The translations under genes were made by a program, and so were the position numbers. Below, in pieces: positions 51,106 to 59,394 of a DNA stretch of 64,000 bases (position 1 is its first letter; every line of letters starts with the position of its first letter). Below the pieces are notes generated by a model, which saw only the letters and a list, made by a program, of their open reading frames with translations, was not told where the DNA came from and ran no database searches. This DNA is from Lysobacter enzymogenes (lineage in GTDB: Bacteria; Pseudomonadota; Gammaproteobacteria; Xanthomonadales; Xanthomonadaceae): assembly GCF_017355525.1 (NCBI RefSeq), contig NZ_CP067395.1:2976001-3040000 (forward strand), given 5' to 3'.

Positions 51106-51528
51106 ATGAGCACCGCCACCGTTCCCACCGTGCACGCCCACAGCGAGCCCGCGCCTTACCTGGTCACCTTCGTCGACGACGGCCAGCACCGCTGGCACGC
51201 CGACGAACCGGCCGAACTCGGCGGCGGCGACAGCGGTCCCTCGCCCGAGCGCCTGCTGCTGTCGAGCCTGGGCGCCTGCACCGCGATCACCGTGCGCATG
51301 TACGCGCAACGCAAACAGTGGCCGCTGGCGCAGGTCGAAGTAGCGCTGCGCTTCAATCCCGACGGCAAGCCGGCGGCCGGCACCGACATCGAACGCCGCA
51401 TCGTGTTGCGCGGCGAACTCAGCGACGAGCAGCGCGAGCGTCTGTTGCAGATCGCCAACGCCTGCCCGATCCACAAGGTGCTGACCGGCGAGGTGCGCAT
51501 CGCCACGGCGCTGGCCGAAGCCGGCTGA
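51106..51528 (+). CDS. OsmC-family peroxiredoxin
   Basis: This 140-residue cytoplasmic protein belongs to the OsmC/Ohr family, which reduces organic hydroperoxides with two Cys. [20 protein letters not shown] and [13 protein letters not shown] give the two catalytic Cys, and PERLLLSSL leads into the central helix. The family's N-terminal strands are present; the subgroup is closer to OsmC-like than Ohr. TGGAG 6 bases before the ATG supports the start. It stands alone. Confidence 0.87.
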   Translation: MSTATVPTVHAHSEPAPYLVTFVDDGQHRWHADEPAELGGGDSGPSPERLLLSSLGACTAITVRMYAQRKQWPLAQVEVALRFNPDGKPAAGTDIERRIVLRGELSDEQRERLLQIANACPIHKVLTGEVRIATALAEAG

Positions 51529-51566
51529 AAGCCGGCGCGAACGCTCGGCCCGATGCGTTCGCTTGG

Positions 51567-52079
51567 TCAGCGGCAGCGGAACTCGTCGGCCCGATACTCG
51601 CTTTCGATCGCCTGCTCGCCCGCGCCGGCGTCCGCGTCCGGATTCGCGCGCCGGACGATGCTGTAGCCCACCGCGTAGGCGCCCGCGGCGCACGGCCGCG
51701 GCAGGTCGCGCGCGGGTTCGAAGTATTCGCCGGCCGCGACGCCGCGGCCGTCGATGGCGTAACCGGTGGCGCGGCAGGCGCCGGGATAGCCGGGCACGCA
51801 GGCGGCGGCGGCTTCGTCGGCGTCCGCGGCGGCCATCGAGGCGGTGAAGTTGACGGCCCAGCCGCTGGCCGGATCGGCGCGGCAGTCGCCCGAGGGCAAG
51901 GGCACGGCCTGATCCTGGCAACCGTTGGCGCCCTGCCCGCCCAGCGCGGTTTCGCTGAAGTATTGGTAGCGGCCGCTGAGCGTCCAATCGGCCGCCGCGG
52001 CCGGCAGCGCCGCGCTGGCGAACATCGCCGCATACACGGCCGCGAACATCGCGGCCCGACCCGACTTGCCCCTGTTCAT
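51567..52079 (-). CDS. Exported hypothetical protein
   Basis: This 170-residue protein has a signal peptide (AAMFAAVYAAMFASAALPAAAA) and a Cys-containing mature part (NGCQDQAVPLPSGDCRADP, ACVPGYPGACRATGYAID, LPRPCAAGAY, final FRCR), suggesting several disulfides in the periplasm. No family is recognised. AGGAG 8 bases before the ATG supports the start at 52079 rather than a GTG/ATG farther upstream. Confidence 0.65.
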   Translation of the reverse strand: MNRGKSGRAAMFAAVYAAMFASAALPAAAADWTLSGRYQYFSETALGGQGANGCQDQAVPLPSGDCRADPASGWAVNFTASMAAADADEAAAACVPGYPGACRATGYAIDGRGVAAGEYFEPARDLPRPCAAGAYAVGYSIVRRANPDADAGAGEQAIESEYRADEFRCR

Positions 52080-52299
52080 CCTTGTCGCTCCTGGACCGCA
52101 ATGCACTCGCCGGTGGCGGCGAGCGGCGCGAGGATAGCGCAGGCATGCGTAAGCGAGATTGCAGTTTCGGGCCGTGCGCTCATGTTCCGATCAGGTTCGC
52201 GCCGCGGCTCCGACGCGGCGCACACTCGGCGTGCGCGCGCCGGCAAAACCCGCGCGGCGGCCGTGCCGCGCTCAATTTTGCCGTTCGTGTCCTCGTCGT

Positions 52300-53448
52300 T
52301 CAGTCCTCGTCTTTGAGGCGCTCGCCCGGCAGCAACGGCAGGCGCGCGCCGTCGGGCGTGCCGCGGCTGAAGCGGCCGCGTTCGATCAGCAGGATTTCGC
52401 CGCTTTCGCCGTTCTTGATGCCGCTGTCCACGCCGATCACCCGGCCGTCGAAGTAGCTGGCGATGTGGTGGTGGGTGGTGTGGCCGACGACGATGCGGGC
52501 GACGCCGAGCTTGCCGGCGATGGCGTCGACCTGGGCCTGGTCCAGCGCCGGATCGGTGAAATAGCCGCGATACCAGATCGGGCTGGTCTTGCCGTTGTAC
52601 AGCGGCAGCAAGCGCGCATCGTTCTGCCATACCGCCTTGGGCGTGCCCAGCGAATCGCGATAGCCGGCGTTGCTGCGCTGCGTGTCGAAGTCGCCGGCGA
52701 CGTAGTCGGGCGCGATGCCGCCGTGCACGAACAGGCTGTCGCCGACCCGGGCGATGGTCTGGCGCGTGCGCAGCCATTGGCCGAGCACGGTCTGCGGGCC
52801 GTACAGCTGCGGATAGCTCTCGCCCAGCGCGGCGGCGCTGCGCGCGTAACCGGCGTTGACGTAGCGCAGGTCGCCGCCCAAGGCCATCGTCTCGTGGTTG
52901 CCGATCAGGTAATGCACCGCGCCGCCGGCCTCGCGCGCCTGCTGCTCCAGCGCGTACAGCAGCCACAGCGCCTGATTGACCTTGGGGCCGCGATCGAACA
53001 CGTCGCCGACCACGACCAGATGGCCGCGGCCGTAACGCCAGCGCAGATCGCGGCCGACGACGCCGTTGTTCTGCAGCAGCCGAACCAGCAAGTCGTATTG
53101 GCCGTGCACGTCCGACAACACCGCGATGCGTTCGACCGCGCCGGCCGGCGCGTCGCTGCGCGCCTGCGCCGGCGCGCGCACCAGGATCGGGCGGTCCACG
53201 CCGCAACGCGGCGGCACCCGCACCGGCCAGCGCTTGGACGGATAGCGGCGTTCGAAGGTTTGCCCGGCGCAGACCCAGCGCACGACGATTTCGCCTTCGC
53301 CGTAGCGGATGTAGGGGCCGTCGTCGAACGCGGTTTCGGCCGCGGGCGACGCTGCGGCAGCGGCCGGCGTTTCGGCCGAGGCGCTGCCCAGGCAGGCGGC
53401 GTACAGGGCCAGGCCCAGGCTCCAGGGACGAAGGGCGGACGCGTTCAA
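52300..53448 (-). CDS. Exported PPP-type metallophosphoesterase
   Basis: This 382-residue calcineurin-like phosphatase has metal-binding motifs AVLSDVHGQYD, VVGDVFDRGPKVN and LIGNHETMALGGD, then VGHTTHHHI and VIGVDSGI. The order and GDxxDRG wording match Ser/Thr protein phosphatase-like members. A TTG codon at 53448 gives a proper signal peptide (NASALRPWSLGLALYAACLG), so TTG is taken as the start; the next ATG upstream adds a non-signal tail. It is therefore probably periplasmic. The substrate is unknown. Confidence 0.82.
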   Translation of the reverse strand: MNASALRPWSLGLALYAACLGSASAETPAAAAASPAAETAFDDGPYIRYGEGEIVVRWVCAGQTFERRYPSKRWPVRVPPRCGVDRPILVRAPAQARSDAPAGAVERIAVLSDVHGQYDLLVRLLQNNGVVGRDLRWRYGRGHLVVVGDVFDRGPKVNQALWLLYALEQQAREAGGAVHYLIGNHETMALGGDLRYVNAGYARSAAALGESYPQLYGPQTVLGQWLRTRQTIARVGDSLFVHGGIAPDYVAGDFDTQRSNAGYRDSLGTPKAVWQNDARLLPLYNGKTSPIWYRGYFTDPALDQAQVDAIAGKLGVARIVVGHTTHHHIASYFDGRVIGVDSGIKNGESGEILLIERGRFSRGTPDGARLPLLPGERLKDED

Positions 53449-53674
53449 GGCGGCTCTCGTAGGTTGGACGGATGGATTGCGAGCTTGGCGCCTGCGGCGG
53501 GGGGCGGCAAGCGGTGGGGTTTGCGGGGGCGGGCGGTATTCGAAAGCGGCTCCCCTGCAGTTCTTTCGAAATCCTGCATCTCGACATGGCCGGTGCGGCG
53601 AAAGCTGCAAGCCATTCTGCTGTTGCTTTCGCTCTTTGCTCCCCCGCCGCTACGAACTCGCCACAGACAAAAGC

Positions 53675-54264
53675 AGACCCGAAGGGCGCGCGCATGGATG
53701 CGCGCGTGCGGGACCGGGCCAGGATGGCCCTTGTCCCGCATCCCTGCGCAGGCAACGAACCTTAGTGGCTCTTGATTCGAAAAACAGGGAGGCGCCTTTC
53801 TTTGGTTACTTTCTTTGGCAAGACAAAGAAAGTGACCCGGCCGCTTGCGGACGGAAGCCTTTGATCCTGGCTTGTCGTCACGCGTTGCAACGAGATCCGC
53901 TAAAGGTTCGTACCCGACTGTAGGAGCGACGCAAGTCGCGACCGCGAAACCGCAGCCATTGCGCAGGTTTCGTCGTAGTTGTGTTTTCGCGGTCGCGACT
54001 TGCGTCGCTCCTACAGGGAGCGTTCCGCGGTTGGCTTCGTCGTTGTCTTCATGGCGGGTGAGGACAAGCGACAATCCAAAGCTTTCGTCCGCAAGCGGCC
54101 GAGTTACTTTCTTTGTCTTGCCAAAGAAAGTAACCAAAGAAAGGCGCTTTCCTTGTTTTCGAATCAAGAGCCACTATGGTTCGGAGCTTGCGCAGGGATG
54201 CGGGACAAGGGCCATCCTGGCCCGGTCCCGCACGCGCGCATCCATGCGCGCGCCCTTCGGGTCT
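53675..54264. repeat. 590-bp composite palindromic element
   Basis: Outer arms of 206 bases (53675-53880 and 54059-54264) are inverted copies with roughly nine matches in ten, running from AGACCCGAAGGGCGCGCGCA to the CTTTGTCTTGCC-rich part. Inside sit a REP-like pair and a 35-base centre. Each outer arm has its own hairpin (TTACTTTCTTTG / CAAAGAAAGTAA). No transposase is encoded, so it looks like a non-autonomous, MITE-like or REP-cluster element. Confidence 0.8.
53918..54016. repeat. REP-like palindromic pair 5 (32-bp arms)
   Basis: Perfect 32-base arms (53918-53949, 53985-54016) begin CTGTAGGAGCGACGCAAGTC. It is the core of the 590-bp composite element. Confidence 0.9.
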
Positions 54265-54365
54265 CTGTTTGCCTGTATAGCAACGGCAAAAAAATGCAGC
54301 GCTCGCAGGAACGCACTCCAACTTCGACCTTGTTCCCAGTCTCCGTCGAACCATCCCCCCGCCCA

Positions 54366-54393
54366 ACAAAAACGGGGCTCCAAAGAGCCCCGT
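54366..54393 (-). terminator. Intrinsic terminator of the TonB-dependent receptor gene
   Basis: Perfect 9-base arms (54372-54380, 54385-54393) with a 4-base loop are followed on the minus strand by TTTTTG, 31 bases after the receptor stop codon. Confidence 0.8.
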
Positions 54394-54423
54394 CCGGGTC
54401 GCACTCAACGCCTCAGCCGGCGA

Positions 54424-56817
54424 TCACGGCCAGTTGAGGTTCACCGAAACGCCGACCACGCGCGGCTCGTTGTACACCGCCGCCATGTAGTTCTCGATCA
54501 CGCCCTTGAGGTTCTTCTCGTTGGTGATGTTGCGCGCGAACAGCGCGACCTCGTAAGCGCCGTAGCCGCCGGTGTAGCCCAGGCGCAGACCGCCTTCGAA
54601 GTTGCCGCTGGAGGTGAACTCCTTCGAGTCGTACAGCACGAAGCTGGTGTAGCCCTGCTTGTTCCAGTCGGTGGCGACGAAGAACGCGCCGGCGTCGCTG
54701 ACCGGGATGTCGTAACGCGCGCCGAGGCTCAGGTTGTACTTGGGCGCGTTCGGCAGCGGGTTGCCGTCGATCTGGGCGAACACGTTCGAGCCGATCTTGA
54801 TGGTCGGGTCGTTGACCGTGCACACCACCTGGCCGTTGAGGCCGCAGACCTGGGCGTAGACGCGCTTGTCCTGGATTTCGCTGTGCAGCCAGCTGGCGCC
54901 GGCGGTGATCGACAGGTTTGGGATCGGACGCCAGTCCAGGTCGGCTTCCAGGCCGTAGGCGCGGGCCTTGTCGGCGTTGAACAGCACGCCGTTGCCGTTG
55001 GAGTCGTTGCCGTTGAGCTGGATGTCGTCGACGGTGTAGGTGAACGCCGCGGCGTTCAGGCGCAGGCGGTTGTCGAACAGGCTCGACTTCACGCCCGCTT
55101 CCCACGACAGGATGGTTTCCGAATCGGCGGTGGTGAAGTCGGCGTTGAACACCGCCGAACGGCCCTGGATGGTCGGGCCGCGGAAACCGCGGGCGACGCG
55201 GCCGTACACGCTGACCTGCGGGCTGATCTCGTACATCGCGCTCAGGTCCCAGCTGGGCGTGGTGTCGGACATCTCGACGTCGCGGCGGCCCTTGTAGGTC
55301 GACACGCCGGCGACAGTGTCGGCGGTCTTGAGCAGGCGCGTGCGCTTGCTGTCGCGAGTTTCGCGCACACCGGCGGTGACGGTGAACTTATCGGTGAACT
55401 TGTAGCTCAGCTGGCCGAACGCCGCCCACGAGGTGTTGCTGTTGCGCAGGCGCACCCAGTTGTTCGGGTTGCGCGCGGCGCCCTTGAGGAACCAGGCGCG
55501 CTGATAGAAATCGGTGGTGTCGCTGCCGTCGAAGTAGAACGCGCCGACCTGCCATTGCAGCGGATTGTCGCTTTCGCTGGCGAGGCGGATTTCCTGGGTG
55601 TACTGGTCCAGGTCGCGGACCTGGCCCATCGACTGGCCGTAGCCGTTGGGCACGCCGCCCACCGGATAGTTCGCCGCCGCGCCGCCGTCGGTGTCGCCGC
55701 GGCTGTAGCCCGAGGTGGTTTCGTACGCGGTGATCGAGGTCAGCGACATCTCGTTGAAGCGCCAGGTGGCCTTCAGCGAACCGCCGTAGGTCTTGTACGC
55801 CTGCGGGTTGTCGCCGGCTTCGTCGTAGGCGACCTGGTCGCGCGGCACGCGCACTTCGTTGGAACCCTTGGTCAGCGCGTTGCGCAGGAACAGGGTCGAG
55901 GTGCCGTCGTAGTCGCGGGCGTGGGCCGAGGCCAGCAGCGAGAAGTTCTCGCTCGGCTGGAGCAGGAACTGCGCGCGCAGGTTGCGGTCGTTGTAGCCGC
56001 CCATCGCGTCCTTCTTCGGCGACACGGTGCCGTCGGCGCTGGGTCCGGCGTAGGTGTTGTCGACCCAGTCGTCGCGGTGCTGGTACAGCGCCGAGACGCG
56101 GAACGACAGCACGTCGTTGATCGGGCCGCCGATGCCGCCGTCGAGCGAGACGGTGTTGTAGCTGCCGTAGCTGGCGGCCAGGCGGCCGGACCAGTCCTGG
56201 CTCGGCTTGATGCTGTCGAACTTGACGATGCCGGCGGTGGTGTTGCGGCCGAACAGCGAGCCCTGCGGGCCGCGCAGCACTTCGACCTGATCGACGTCGA
56301 ACACCGGGTTGGACTTGAGTACGACGTGCTCGAGCACGACGTCGTCCTGGATGATCGAGACCGGCTGCGAGGCGCCGAGGTAGAAGTCGATGTTGCCCAG
56401 GCCGCGGATGTAGAAGCGCGGGAAGATGCGGCCGGTGGTGGTTTCGGCGTAGAAGCTCGGAACCTTGCCCGACAGCGCCAGCAGGGTGTCGTCGCCGCCG
56501 GCGGTGAAGGCGCGCATCGCATCGCCCTGGACCACGCCGACCGAGACCGGCACGTCCTGCAGATTGCGCTCGCGGCGGTCGGCGGTGACGGTGATCGAAT
56601 CGAGCGAAGTGGCCTTGGCTTCCGCGGCGCGCTCGGCTTGCGCCTGCGTCGCCGGCGCGTCCTGGGCCGCGGCCGGCAGCGCGGCGGCGAGCAGCAGCAG
56701 GCTGGCGCAGGCGCTGGCCAGCGCGGTTTTCGCCGGCGGACGGCGGTTCGCGCCGGTGGACGGGCGGTGGGCGACGCGGCTGCGCTGCGGCAGGCGTGCG
56801 GCGGAAACAACGGACAT
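54424..56817 (-). CDS. TonB-dependent outer-membrane receptor
   Basis: This 797-residue outer-membrane receptor imports a large ligand using TonB energy. Residues 1-51 form a long signal region (ASLLLLAAALPAAAQ). A TonB-box-like DSITVTADRRERNLQDVPVS opens the plug (about 70-200), with VLRGPQGSLFGRNTTAGIV as the usual plug motif. The rest is a 22-strand barrel with alternating aromatic strands, ending in FARNITNEKN and VSVNLNWP. The IRGLGNIDFYLG segment and barrel style resemble receptors for plant or polymer-derived compounds, but the ligand is unknown. AAGGA about 10 bases before the ATG supports the start; a hairpin lies in the leader. Confidence 0.9.
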   Translation of the reverse strand: MSVVSAARLPQRSRVAHRPSTGANRRPPAKTALASACASLLLLAAALPAAAQDAPATQAQAERAAEAKATSLDSITVTADRRERNLQDVPVSVGVVQGDAMRAFTAGGDDTLLALSGKVPSFYAETTTGRIFPRFYIRGLGNIDFYLGASQPVSIIQDDVVLEHVVLKSNPVFDVDQVEVLRGPQGSLFGRNTTAGIVKFDSIKPSQDWSGRLAASYGSYNTVSLDGGIGGPINDVLSFRVSALYQHRDDWVDNTYAGPSADGTVSPKKDAMGGYNDRNLRAQFLLQPSENFSLLASAHARDYDGTSTLFLRNALTKGSNEVRVPRDQVAYDEAGDNPQAYKTYGGSLKATWRFNEMSLTSITAYETTSGYSRGDTDGGAAANYPVGGVPNGYGQSMGQVRDLDQYTQEIRLASESDNPLQWQVGAFYFDGSDTTDFYQRAWFLKGAARNPNNWVRLRNSNTSWAAFGQLSYKFTDKFTVTAGVRETRDSKRTRLLKTADTVAGVSTYKGRRDVEMSDTTPSWDLSAMYEISPQVSVYGRVARGFRGPTIQGRSAVFNADFTTADSETILSWEAGVKSSLFDNRLRLNAAAFTYTVDDIQLNGNDSNGNGVLFNADKARAYGLEADLDWRPIPNLSITAGASWLHSEIQDKRVYAQVCGLNGQVVCTVNDPTIKIGSNVFAQIDGNPLPNAPKYNLSLGARYDIPVSDAGAFFVATDWNKQGYTSFVLYDSKEFTSSGNFEGGLRLGYTGGYGAYEVALFARNITNEKNLKGVIENYMAAVYNEPRVVGVSVNLNWP

Positions 56818-56854
56818 GGGGGTGGGATCCTTTCGTGGCGCCGAGGCTGCGAAT

Positions 56855-56881
56855 GCGGCCGGCCGACGCTGGGCCGGCCGC
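56855..56881 (-). promoter_or_regulatory. Hairpin in the leader of the TonB receptor gene
   Basis: Perfect 10-base arms (56855-56864, 56872-56881) with a 7-base loop lie 38 bases upstream of the receptor start. The rest of the 310-base gap (56818-57127) shows no gene. The hairpin could mark a transcript end from upstream or shape the receptor leader. Confidence 0.4.
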
Positions 56882-57127
56882 GGGGGGCGGTATTGTCCGC
56901 GCCGCGGCAAGGTATGTCACCTGTGTTTCACATCCGTTGCAGGCGCTGTGCCGAGCCCGGCGGGCTCGCCTGGCCGGCAAGAAAAGCCGAAAACCGCGGC
57001 CTGCGCGGGTGCCGCCATCGGCGCGCGCGATACCGCGTGGCCGTCGGAACAGGCCGACGCCCGGTTCACGCCCACGAACACGCGGCGGCGCGCCGCGACT
57101 CCCGCACCGCGCCGCCGCGGCCCCTGC

Positions 57128-57943
57128 TCAGCTCTGATGGATCTCGATGCTGCCGTCGAACCCGTTGGCCTGCGCCGCAGGGAACCCCGGCGGCAACCCG
57201 CCCAGCACCGCGCCGCCGGCGACGTTGCCGGCGGCCGGCAGCACCTGGGTGCCGTTCATCACCGCCGGCAACTGCGGCACCACGAAGCCTTGCGGGAACG
57301 CCGGCACCGCGTTGAACGCGTAGTTGTTGATGTTGGCCGCGGCGTTGGCGGGCATGACGTTGACCGGCTTGACGATGCTCACCGCGCGCCAGGTCACCAG
57401 GATGAATTCCGGCGCGTACGAGTACAGGTTCTGCGCGTTGGTCATGTTCGGAGCCGAGAACGGACTCACCGAGGACTGCACGCTGTAGTACACGCCGTAC
57501 CACGACTGGCGCTGGCCGCCGGTTTCGTACTGGTAGCACGCGTTGATGAAGGCGTCGATGTAACCCTCCACCGTGGCGTGGTTGGCGTTGCCCACGCCGG
57601 TCAGCGGCACCAGGTTCTGCCAGTTGTTGCCCGGCCCGCCCCAGCGGCCGTTGATCAGATGGCCGCGGATCCACGGGTAGTTCAGATCCTGGGTGAAGGC
57701 CAGCGGCGGGCCGCCGATCAGCAGCTGATTCCACGGCGCGCCGACCGCGGTGGGCACGTTGTTGCCCTGCTGTCCGGGCATCATCAGGTCGGGGCCGAGC
57801 AGCGCGGAGGCGGAACTGGCGCCGAAGTTGGCGATCTGGCGCACCGCGAGCGGGCCCAGTTGCTCGCGCGCGATCGTGAACATCGGCTGGTTGGTGCTCC
57901 AGTGCGGATTGTTGGGCGCACCGTTGTAAATGATTCGGCTCAT
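57128..57943 (-). CDS. Nuclease-like protein (DNA/RNA non-specific endonuclease pattern)
   Basis: The function of this 271-residue protein is not certain. It has no signal peptide. The segment WIRGHLINGRWGGPGNNWQN followed by LVPLTGVGNANHATVE matches the core of beta-beta-alpha metal nucleases such as the Endonuclea_NS_2 group, where GHL(I/L)N, GGPG, NL-P and a later Asn-x-x-His form the active site. The N-terminal 60 residues and the Asn/Ala/Pro-rich C-terminal 90 residues are unfamiliar. AGGTGA 5 bases before the ATG supports the start. No partner immunity gene is adjacent. It may be a toxin delivered to competitors; this is inference. Confidence 0.6.
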   Translation of the reverse strand: MSRIIYNGAPNNPHWSTNQPMFTIAREQLGPLAVRQIANFGASSASALLGPDLMMPGQQGNNVPTAVGAPWNQLLIGGPPLAFTQDLNYPWIRGHLINGRWGGPGNNWQNLVPLTGVGNANHATVEGYIDAFINACYQYETGGQRQSWYGVYYSVQSSVSPFSAPNMTNAQNLYSYAPEFILVTWRAVSIVKPVNVMPANAAANINNYAFNAVPAFPQGFVVPQLPAVMNGTQVLPAAGNVAGGAVLGGLPPGFPAAQANGFDGSIEIHQS

Positions 57944-58309
57944 AGGTCACCTGTCGGGATCGGGGATTCGGCGGTCGAAGCCGACAGGCGCGCAGGGCCA
58001 CGCCCGCGGGCGCGACGGTCGGAAGCCGGCAGGCGCGCTGCGGACGATGCGTCGCCTAGGACGTTCGTCCGCAGCCGGCACAGGCGCGGCTCAGCGTTGA
58101 AGAACGCGATACGAACGCGGCCGTGAATACGGTCGCGGTTCTAAATGGCGCCGATCCCGATGGCGCGGCATTGTCGATGCGCGCGCGGCGGTGGCGCACG
58201 CAGAAGCGGTGCGCGCGTGAGTTCGACAGCCGATCAGGTTCGCGTCAGCCGCGAACTGCGTAACGAAACGGTTGCGCTGCCCGCGCGGCGCGGCCGCGCG
58301 CGGCGGCGC
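57944..58309. other. Gap with 10-bp hairpin, no gene seen
   Basis: This 366-base gap contains a perfect 10-base hairpin (58038-58047 with 58065-58074) and repeated GCCGGCAGGCGCG-like pieces around 57975-58090. No coding frame is convincing. It lies between two minus-strand genes and should hold the promoter of the nuclease-like gene. Confidence 0.45.
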
Positions 58310-59251
58310 TCAGTCCCCCGGCTTCCAGCCGCTCTCGGCGAGGAACGCCTTGGGATCGGGCATCAGCAGAATCTCCGCCAGCGCCGCGCGCTTGTCGCCG
58401 GCGCGCCGGTAATACGCCTTGGCGACGCGGTAACCGATCCAGTAACCCTGGTCGTAAGGCCCGTCGGAGTCCTTGCGGTAGTTGTACATCCACTGGCTGT
58501 AGTCGGTGTTGTCCTGCTCGCGCAGGAACGCTTCGCCGATCTCCTTCTCGCGTCCGCGCACGCGCACGGCCAGCCCGGGATTGGCCACGCCGCCGGCGAT
58601 CAGTTCGGCGACGAACTCGGCGGCGCCCTCGGTCAGCGACATCAGCCGCACGTTCGCGCGCGGATCGCCCTGCGGCAGTTCCTCGGCGGCCGCCGGCTGC
58701 TGGATGTGCGCGTACTCGTGCGCGATGACCCGCACGAAGCGGTCTTCCGGATCGGGATTCATGAAGTCCGCCGCGCACAGCGCCTCCAGGCCGACGGTGA
58801 CGCCGGAAGGATTGGTGATGCCGACCGGCTTGCCGCGGCCGACCACGATCGCCACCGGCGGGAACTTCGCCTGCGGATACAGCTCGCCGAGCGTGCGCAG
58901 CGCGGCCGCGACGCGGCGCTTGACCTTCGGCAGCAACGCCAGGCATTTGCGCGCGTCGCGATACACCGCCGGATCGGCCGCCATCTGCGCGGCGATGCGC
59001 TCGCCGGTGACGCGGCGCAGTTGCGCGAACTCCTTGAGGCTGGGGCTGCCCTGGGCCAGATACCCGTCGAGTTGGGCCACGCTCGGCTTGCCGTCGGTGG
59101 CGTTGTACAGCGCGTAGAAACGCTCGACGTCGTCGATGCGGATTTCCGGTTCGGCGGCGCCGGCGGCGGATGCGATCGCGAACGAGGCGGCCAGCAGCGC
59201 CGCGCGCAGGCGACGGCCGGTGGCGGGCAGGACAAGCGACGGCTTCGGCAT
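58310..59251 (-). CDS. Exported metallopeptidase-like protein (HExxH-type)
   Basis: This 313-residue protein has a signal peptide (residues 1-32, ending AGAAE). VIAHEYAHIQQ supplies an HEYxH zinc-binding core, and LTEGAAEFVAE about 40 residues later gives the third ligand Glu, the pattern of DUF2268/peptidase-MA-like gluzincins. The C-terminal third contains QGYWIGYRVAKAYYRRAGDK, common in that group. It should be periplasmic. The substrate is unknown. Confidence 0.75.
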   Translation of the reverse strand: MPKPSLVLPATGRRLRAALLAASFAIASAAGAAEPEIRIDDVERFYALYNATDGKPSVAQLDGYLAQGSPSLKEFAQLRRVTGERIAAQMAADPAVYRDARKCLALLPKVKRRVAAALRTLGELYPQAKFPPVAIVVGRGKPVGITNPSGVTVGLEALCAADFMNPDPEDRFVRVIAHEYAHIQQPAAAEELPQGDPRANVRLMSLTEGAAEFVAELIAGGVANPGLAVRVRGREKEIGEAFLREQDNTDYSQWMYNYRKDSDGPYDQGYWIGYRVAKAYYRRAGDKRAALAEILLMPDPKAFLAESGWKPGD

Positions 59252-59394
59252 CTGCGGCGGATCCGGTCGTAGGCGGGAGTGGCCCGGGCGGCGCCGAGTC
59301 TGCGCCGCGGCGCCGGGTTTTCTCACTGCCACAAGTCATGAGAATTCATGACTCCAAACACTGCGCGGCCGGACGCTGCGCCGGCCGCGCCGCC

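Larger units (their letters stand above)
53449..54423. other. 975-base gene-free region with composite repeat
   Basis: No convincing gene lies here although several frames are open on both strands; those frames simply translate the inverted repeats. The region holds the composite palindrome (53675-54264), its inner REP-like pair, and the receptor gene's terminator (54366-54393). Confidence 0.6.

Noticed and set aside
53472..54437. Several 100-240-residue frames in the composite palindrome, on both strands, with shared peptide segments
   Set aside because: The shared peptides come from translating the inverted arms and the REP-like pair. There is no signal of selection for protein, so these were treated as repeat sequence.
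53845..57315. 1156-residue open frame on the plus strand
   Set aside because: It runs antisense through the TonB-dependent receptor and across the inverted repeats; no domain or ribosome site supports it.
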